Below, piece after piece: positions 59,112-64,000 of a DNA stretch of 64,000 nucleotides (within the stretch, counting starts at the first letter, position 1; every line of letters begins with the position of its first letter). This DNA is from VAZQ01 sp036557665. Its GTDB lineage: Bacteria > Pseudomonadota > Alphaproteobacteria > Rhizobiales > Xanthobacteraceae. The position numbers and the translations under genes were made by a program. The notes under the pieces were generated by a model. That model saw nothing but the letters and a program-made list of their open reading frames with translations. It was not told the DNA's origin and ran no database searches. The stretch is from positions 1 to 64,000 of the forward strand of contig DATBHG010000007.1 of the NCBI GenBank assembly GCA_036557665.1. The letters are read 5' to 3'.

Positions 59112-60137
59112 CTATCGCGTTCGTGCGGCGGCGTCCGTCACGGTCTTATAGGCGTCGCGCAGCATCGGTTTCGCGCTCGACACGTCGGCGCCGACGCTCG
59201 CGAGCGTTTTCATCATCGCCGCCTGCTCCCCCGGCGACAGGCTGATCAGCTCGCCACCGGCGTCGGTCCAGCCCTTGCGCGTGTTGTTGACGATTTCAAT
59301 CGCATGAGGATTGATCGCGACCGTCTCCCGCGCGGCTCCCGCATCCACGACATTCTGCAGGTCCGCGGGGAGCGAGTCGTACCACTTCCTGCTGATCTCG
59401 ACGACGACGAAGACCGACGGTTGGCCCGTCTCGGTCACGTATTTCGCCGCGTCCTGAAAATGCATCGGGGTGTAGACGACGATGCCTCCGACCGCCCCGT
59501 CGATGGTGCCCTGCTGGATCGCGGGCAGGACGTCGCCGAGGGTCATGGCCACCGGGGTGGCACCCAGCCGCTCCAATGCAACCATCTGGAATTGCGAGGC
59601 GAAGACGCGAATCTTTTTTCCCTTGAGGTCGGCGAGGCGGCGAATCGGCGACTTTGCAATCAAGGAGGAAGGTGCGTTCATAAAAAGCCCGACCCCGTGC
59701 AGCCCCTTGTCCGCCCCGAGCCCAAGCATGAGCTTCAACAGGCTCGGATCGGCGGCGAGCCGCTGCGCGTGCTCCATGGAATCGGCAAGCCCCGGCGCCG
59801 CCATCAGCTCGAACCGCTCGTCGACGCCGACAAAGAACTCGGGGGGAATGACCGCGCATTGGATCGCGCCGAACTGCGTGCCTTCGATCTGGCGCGGGAT
59901 CGAGCCCAGCTGGCTCGCCGGGTAGATCTCCGCCTTGATGCGGCCGCCCGAATCCCGCTCGACCGCAGCGGCGTAGCGCTTCGTGAATCGATAGCTCGGA
60001 TCGTTCAGAGTGGGCAGTGTGAATTTCATGACGTAGGTCTTGTCCTGCGCGTGCCCTGCAGCGAGCGTCAGCGCCATTGCGGCGAGGAGGGTGGCACCGG
60101 ACGTGAATGTTTCCGCAAGAAAGTCCTTTTTCATCAT
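59112..60137 (-). CDS. TRAP transporter DctP-type binding protein
   Basis: About 341 aa from ATG 60137 with GAGG 9 nt upstream (the open frame reaches 60335). Signal peptide (LAETFTSGATLLAAMALTLAAGHAQ), then the DctP pattern: YVMKFTLPTLNDPSYRFTKRYAAAVERDSGGRIKAEIYPASQLG, LADLKGKKIRVFASQFQMVALERLGATPV, ISRKWYDSLPADLQNVV. No DctQ/DctM membrane genes lie next to it. It sits between the DUF1989 gene and a TTT-type binding protein gene. Confidence 0.9.
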   Translation of the reverse strand: MMKKDFLAETFTSGATLLAAMALTLAAGHAQDKTYVMKFTLPTLNDPSYRFTKRYAAAVERDSGGRIKAEIYPASQLGSIPRQIEGTQFGAIQCAVIPPEFFVGVDERFELMAAPGLADSMEHAQRLAADPSLLKLMLGLGADKGLHGVGLFMNAPSSLIAKSPIRRLADLKGKKIRVFASQFQMVALERLGATPVAMTLGDVLPAIQQGTIDGAVGGIVVYTPMHFQDAAKYVTETGQPSVFVVVEISRKWYDSLPADLQNVVDAGAARETVAINPHAIEIVNNTRKGWTDAGGELISLSPGEQAAMMKTLASVGADVSSAKPMLRDAYKTVTDAAARTR

Positions 60138-60174
60138 TTGACATCCTCGAGCATCGGTCGTTCTCGGCGCGCCG

Positions 60175-61161
60175 TCATTGCTGCTGCAGATTGGCGGCCT
60201 GGATCGCGGCGTCGAATTGCGGCTGCTCTCGCTCGATCTGCGCCCGGAATTCCTCGGGGGTCGTGCCATTCGGCTCGATGCCCAGCGCCGTGAGCTGCGC
60301 GACATTGGCGGGCTCCTTTGCTGCGGCGATGACATGCTGGGCGAGCCTGTCGATGATGTCCTCCGGCGTTTTCGCAGGCGCCAGAAAGCCGTTCCAGCTC
60401 GTGAGAGAGAAGCCGGGAAAGGTTGCGCTGATGGTAGGCAGGCTCGGAAGCTGCTTCATTGGCCGCGGCGTTGCCACGCCCAGGAGCCTGATCTTGCCGC
60501 TGTCTGCCTGCGGCACGAGATCCGATGCATTGCCGAAGAACATGTCGATCTGCCCGCCCAGCAGAGCCGTTGTCACCTGCCCGCTGCCGCGAAACGGAAC
60601 GTGTACGGCCTCGAAACCGGCACGCGCGGCAAGGAGCGCGCCGGCGAGATGGGCAACGGACCCGGCACCGCTCGATCCATAGTTGATCCTGTGTATCTTC
60701 GCATATGTGACGAGCTCGGCAAGGGTTTTCGCCGGGATCGCAGTGCTGATGGCGAGGATGAATGGGCCGGTGCCGAAGATGCTCACTGGCGCGAAATCCT
60801 TCGCCGGATCGTAACCGACTTTTTGCAACCGCGGCACGATGGCGACCTGTGGAGCCGCCGCGAAGAACAAGGTGTAACCGTCAGGCGCGGCCTGCGCCAC
60901 GTAAGCCGCCGCCAAAGCGCCGCCCGCCCCGATGCGGTTGTCGACGACGAAGCTTTGCCCCAACTGCTCCGAGAGCGTGCGGCTCGCCATGCGCGCCATC
61001 ACGTCGGTGTTGCCGCCCGCGGCGTAGCCGACAACGACCGTCACCGGCCTTGCCGGCCAATCCGCCGCCTCTACGGTCAGACGGGATTGCCACACCGCAA
61101 GCAGGGCAAGCGCTGGCAGCACGTTCCGTGCTGCGCCGCGATGGCATGAAACAAGGCGCAT
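60175..61161 (-). CDS. Bug/TctC-type periplasmic binding protein (second)
   Basis: About 328 aa from ATG 61161 (open frame to 61257). Signal peptide (LPALALLAVWQSRLTVEAA), then WPARPVTVVVGYAAGGNTDV, VDNRIGAGGALAAAYVAQA, PDGYTLFFAAAPQVAI, YGSSGAGSVAHLAG, VPFRGSGQ and GTTPEEFRAQI, a textbook Bug protein. It is a better family match than the one at 38447. No TctAB genes are present. It is the third kind of orphan binding protein in this stretch (LivJ, TRAP, TTT). Confidence 0.92.
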   Translation of the reverse strand: MRLVSCHRGAARNVLPALALLAVWQSRLTVEAADWPARPVTVVVGYAAGGNTDVMARMASRTLSEQLGQSFVVDNRIGAGGALAAAYVAQAAPDGYTLFFAAAPQVAIVPRLQKVGYDPAKDFAPVSIFGTGPFILAISTAIPAKTLAELVTYAKIHRINYGSSGAGSVAHLAGALLAARAGFEAVHVPFRGSGQVTTALLGGQIDMFFGNASDLVPQADSGKIRLLGVATPRPMKQLPSLPTISATFPGFSLTSWNGFLAPAKTPEDIIDRLAQHVIAAAKEPANVAQLTALGIEPNGTTPEEFRAQIEREQPQFDAAIQAANLQQQ

Positions 61162-61288
61162 GAGAGCTCTACTCGGTTTTGCCGTCGCTCGAGCGACTGG
61201 GCTCGCCCGCAAGCGCAGGTTGACGGCGTTGCTATCCCGGTCCTGGCTGGGCCTCATCGTACACGCTTTGGCCGCGCGGTCTCGCGCT

Positions 61289-61714
61289 TTAGAAAATCGG
61301 AATGTAGGCGTAACCCCGGTTCTGCAGCGCGACAGAATTCACCAGCACGTTGCGCTCGATCGTGATGCAGTCGAGGATGTTCTCCGGAGTGATTGCACAC
61401 CGTTCCATGGCGATGCCACAGACTTCGATACGTCCGCCCAGCGAGGCGAAACGTCGTAGCAGCTCGTGGGCGGTGGAAGACTCCTGCTCGTGGCGCCCGG
61501 CGAGCTTGGAGCCGGCGAGGGTGCTCGCCGCGAACTGGGTCGCCGGACCGTGCAACAGCAATACGAAGTCGGGAGCGATCGCTTGCTGCGTGAACTGCTC
61601 GAGCGCATCGATGGCGAGCTCCAGCCGGTCGCAGAAACGGCGGGCATCGCCGGTGGTGAAGTCCCACACCGCCCGTGCGTGCCTGAGCCCGGTACAGTCG
61701 CCGATCAACTGCAA
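61289..61714 (-). CDS. DsrE-fold protein
   Basis: 141 aa. Family pattern: FVLLLHGPATQFAAS near the middle, LLRRFASLGGRIEVCGIAMERCAI containing two Cys, and the closing NVLVNSVALQNRGYAYIPIF. The DsrE/YchN fold includes sulfur carriers and small regulatory or redox proteins; here the Cys in the VCGIAM loop matches the usual active-site position. It starts 27 bp after the binding-protein gene of the ABC importer and could belong to the same transcript. Confidence 0.82.
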   Translation of the reverse strand: MQLIGDCTGLRHARAVWDFTTGDARRFCDRLELAIDALEQFTQQAIAPDFVLLLHGPATQFAASTLAGSKLAGRHEQESSTAHELLRRFASLGGRIEVCGIAMERCAITPENILDCITIERNVLVNSVALQNRGYAYIPIF

Positions 61715-61740
61715 TGATCCGTTCCCGGGGCGATACGCTC

Positions 61741-62838
61741 CTACTCGTGAAAGGCGGTGCGCGGCTGCCCGCGGATTTCCCCGAGCGGTGCAGTCACGCC
61801 CATTTCCTTCATCGCCCGCTTCAGCGGTTCCGGGTTGATGGCTTTCTCCGGCATTACCGGCGACTCGATCACCTTTATCGAATGCAGAAAACGATATCCG
61901 GTCGTCATCAGCCCCAAGACGTCATCGTCGAAAGTCAATTTGGCGACATAGTTGATCGGGTCGCCGCCGATCGACGGCGGATTGACCTCGTACAGGGCCG
62001 CCCAGACCGTTTTCTCGTCATAGCCGGTAAGCTCGCTCGTGATGATTTTGACGGATTCTTGGGGATTGCTGATGAGGAATTGCAACGCCTCGATCTCCGC
62101 CTTGAGCCAACCCACCGCGGCCTCGGGATGTTTTTCAATGAAGTCCTCACGCATGGACGTGAAATTCGCGTCCGTTTCGTGCCAGGGCGCTCCAGTCGCG
62201 ACATAGCGGGCGTTGCCGAGCTCGACTTGGCGCCGCGCATGCGGCTCCCACATGATCCCCGCCGTCAGCTTGCCCGCCTCGAAATTGGAGGCGATCACCT
62301 CGATCGGCATGATCAGGATCTCGGAGGGCTTGAACACGCCCTTTGCGATCAATGATTCGGTGACCCGGTTCGAGCATGTACCCTTATGGTAGGCAAACGG
62401 CTTGCCGCTCATCCATTTCATGGCATCGTTGTAGTCATTGAACTGGGGAGCGCTTTTTCCAACCAGAAATTTGTTGCAGGTCTGCCCGTTGCTGAACATC
62501 GTCACGGATACCAGCCGCACGTCCGCGATCTTCTGTTTGGTGGAGAGCACGATCGAGGGCATGTCGCCCATGGTGCCGATTTGCATCTTGTCCGCGAGCA
62601 TCGCGTTGATCATCGGCGGCCCGGTCAAATGGGGCTCGAACCTCACCGTGCTCCCGGGCGGAAGATATTTCTTCCACAGCTCCTTTTTCTTCAGGATCAC
62701 TCCGTACCACGCTCCGGTCCAATACGGATGATATCCATAGGTGATCTGGACCGGTTCCGCCGCCGACGCCGGCCCGGCGAATCCGACGACAGCAACCAAT
62801 GCTGCAAGCAGGCCGGCCAGCCCCTTTCTGCTCCTCAT
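61741..62838 (-). CDS. Nitrate/taurine-type ABC importer binding protein
   Basis: 365 aa with a signal peptide (KGLAGLLAALVAVVGFAGPASAAE). Family features: ITYGYHPYWTGAWYGVILKKK, PPMINAMLADKMQIGTMGDMPS, FEAGKLTAGIMWEPHARRQVELGNARYV and WLKAEIEALQFLI, as in SsuA/TauA/NMT1-like proteins. It follows the ATPase and permease genes on the same strand, so unlike the other binding proteins here it has its transporter. The ligand is unknown; sulfonates, nitrate and thiamine precursors are all possible. Confidence 0.9.
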   Translation of the reverse strand: MRSRKGLAGLLAALVAVVGFAGPASAAEPVQITYGYHPYWTGAWYGVILKKKELWKKYLPPGSTVRFEPHLTGPPMINAMLADKMQIGTMGDMPSIVLSTKQKIADVRLVSVTMFSNGQTCNKFLVGKSAPQFNDYNDAMKWMSGKPFAYHKGTCSNRVTESLIAKGVFKPSEILIMPIEVIASNFEAGKLTAGIMWEPHARRQVELGNARYVATGAPWHETDANFTSMREDFIEKHPEAAVGWLKAEIEALQFLISNPQESVKIITSELTGYDEKTVWAALYEVNPPSIGGDPINYVAKLTFDDDVLGLMTTGYRFLHSIKVIESPVMPEKAINPEPLKRAMKEMGVTAPLGEIRGQPRTAFHE

Positions 62839-62894
62839 ATGCTCTCCCTCAGTGCGACGGGCTCACGAGATTGCATCAGTTGTAGCGCCGCCGC

Positions 62895-63701
62895 TCAATC
62901 GAGCGCAACCGCCTCGCCGGCACTATCGCCGAACAGGGCCGTCATGAGATCCTGCTTGACAGCCAGATAGCGCTCGCTGATCAGCACCTCGAATTTCCGG
63001 GGATGAGGCAGGTCCACATCGACAGCTTTCACGATTTTTGCCGGAGTGCCGGACATGACGAGAACCCGGTCGGCGAGAAAGATCGCCTCCTCCAGATCGG
63101 AGGTGATGAACAGGGTCGTGAGCTGCGTCTCCTCGAACAGCTTCAGGTAATATTCCTGCATAAGCTCGCGGGTCATGATGTCGAGGCCCCGAAACGGCTC
63201 ATCCAGGACCATCAAGTCGGGATTGTTGATGAGAGCCTGCGCAAGCTCGACGCGCCGCTTCATCCCGCCGGATAGTTGCCCGGGGTACTTGTCCTTGAAA
63301 TCGAGCAGGCCGAACCTGTCGAGGAGGGCGACAGCCTTGATCCTAGCCTCGGCCTTGGTCATGGATGCTGATGCTAACGGCCCGAATTGAACATTATCGA
63401 GCACCGTCATCCAGTGCCACAGCGCCGTTTCCTGAAACACCATGATCCGGTCAGGACCTGGCCCCTCGATCGAGCGTGCATCGATGGTCAACCTGCCGGT
63501 GTCGGGCCGCAGGTATCCGGCCAACATGCAGGCGAGCGTGCTCTTGCCGCATCCCGAGCTTCCCATCAGCACCGTGAGCCTTCCGGGCTCGATCTCGAAC
63601 GAGCAGTCTTCCAGGACGTGCACCGGCGGCCGTGAGGCCTGAGAGTACCACTTGCACAAACCGACCGCCCGCACATTTCCGGACAGTTTCTTTCCCGGCA
63701 T
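62895..63701 (-). CDS. ABC importer ATPase (SsuB/TauB/NrtD type)
   Basis: 268 aa. Walker A GSSGCGKST, Q-loop MVFQETALWHW, signature LSGGMKRRVELAQ, Walker B LMVLDEPFRGLD, switch His replaced by Ser in LFITSDLEEA, which is common in this subfamily only as the D-x-x-E-A pattern and so is worth noting. It is second in the permease-ATPase-binding protein operon, energising import. Confidence 0.93.
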   Translation of the reverse strand: MPGKKLSGNVRAVGLCKWYSQASRPPVHVLEDCSFEIEPGRLTVLMGSSGCGKSTLACMLAGYLRPDTGRLTIDARSIEGPGPDRIMVFQETALWHWMTVLDNVQFGPLASASMTKAEARIKAVALLDRFGLLDFKDKYPGQLSGGMKRRVELAQALINNPDLMVLDEPFRGLDIMTRELMQEYYLKLFEETQLTTLFITSDLEEAIFLADRVLVMSGTPAKIVKAVDVDLPHPRKFEVLISERYLAVKQDLMTALFGDSAGEAVALD

Positions 63702-63724
63702 GATGGAGGCTATCCGAACCTAGG

Positions 63725-64000
63725 TCATCTCTGCCAAGGCATCAGCCTTCTTTCGACGTAGCTCACCACGAGGCCGGACAGATAGCCGGCGAGACCGATG
63801 CTGATCATGCCTATTATCACCGTCGTAGCGGTGTGACTGACATACCCTTCCCAGGTCAGCCGGCCCAGCCCGACGTCGCTCGCGATCATCTCTGCCGCGA
63901 TCACCACATTCCAGCTTACCGCGATTCCCAAGGTCATGCCGACCGCAATCGACGGGATCAGGGCCGGCAGTACGACACGGCGGAAGACGTAACCGGGCCT
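63725..64000 (-). CDS. ABC importer permease, SsuC/TauC type (N-terminus outside window)
   Basis: Only the last 91 residues are visible, running from the right edge to the stop at 63725. They contain the conserved EAA-loop region (RRVVLPALIPSIAVGMTLG), then a helix into NVVIAAEMIASDVGLG and a final helix IIGMISIGLAGYLSGLVVSYVERR. This is the usual C-terminal half of BPD-type permeases. It is first in the importer operon. Nothing can be said of its start. Confidence 0.9.
   Translation of the reverse strand, partial: RPGYVFRRVVLPALIPSIAVGMTLGIAVSWNVVIAAEMIASDVGLGRLTWEGYVSHTATTVIIGMISIGLAGYLSGLVVSYVERRLMPWQR

Overview
The window is high-GC bacterial chromosome with almost continuous genes on both strands and no rRNA, tRNA, insertion sequence, prophage or CRISPR array that I could see. 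The gene set points to an alphaproteobacterium of the Hyphomicrobiales (Bradyrhizobium/Rhodopseudomonas/Xanthobacteraceae-like). It has hopanoid genes (squalene-hopene cyclase and a likely C-2 methylase), DUF2147, DUF2778 and DUF4399 proteins, a divergent yqeY/carA pair, a DivK-like regulator and many solute-binding proteins. This assignment is an inference from gene content, not a database match.

Layout. 1-7.0 kb is cell envelope: a bifunctional PBP cut by the left edge, an L,D-transpeptidase, a tiny lipoprotein followed by six tandem copies of a terminator-like hairpin, and a DevBCA-type ABC exporter. 7.7-11.7 kb holds small secreted or periplasmic proteins (DUF2147, an iron-type binding protein, DUF2778, a Cys-rich protein). 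11.3-20.3 kb is a signalling block: a perfect CRP-type palindrome and a CRP-like regulator on the plus strand face a minus-strand operon. That operon encodes a pseudo-caspase/FGE protein, a periplasmic adaptor, a Cache-HAMP-GAF histidine kinase, a DivK-like receiver, a receiver-class III cyclase and a second adaptor. 20.5-29.8 kb contains a second DUF2147 gene, a B12-binding radical SAM enzyme (probable HpnP), a triplicated DUF4399 protein, squalene-hopene cyclase and an RND pump with a repeat-expanded C-terminus. 30.0-34.0 kb is an ABC1-kinase gene with three mutually related mini-proteins and a further small conserved protein. A phosphopantetheinyl transferase, an exported isoaspartyl methyltransferase and an outer-membrane barrel follow.

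37.5-50.3 kb is accessory catabolism: a hydroxycinnamoyl-CoA hydratase/lyase homologue, a Bug-type binding protein, three alpha/beta hydrolases, an unusual acyl-CoA dehydrogenase, a cupin, a very long amidase, a beta-propeller, a CMD-family protein, a tandem UspA and a fused nucleotide-kinase/ParB-like protein. 50.4-52.1 kb is housekeeping (yqeY, carA). 52.3-64.0 kb is mostly minus strand: orphan binding proteins of the LivJ, TRAP and TTT types, a three-subunit molybdenum hydroxylase of form II type, a DUF1989 protein, a DsrE-like protein and a nitrate/taurine-type ABC importer cut by the right edge.

Best candidates for something undescribed are the kinase-ParB fusion (48.6-49.6 kb), the ABC1-kinase/mini-paralogue cluster (30.1-34.0 kb) and the cAMP-type signalling block with its catalytically dead caspase (11.3-20.3 kb).
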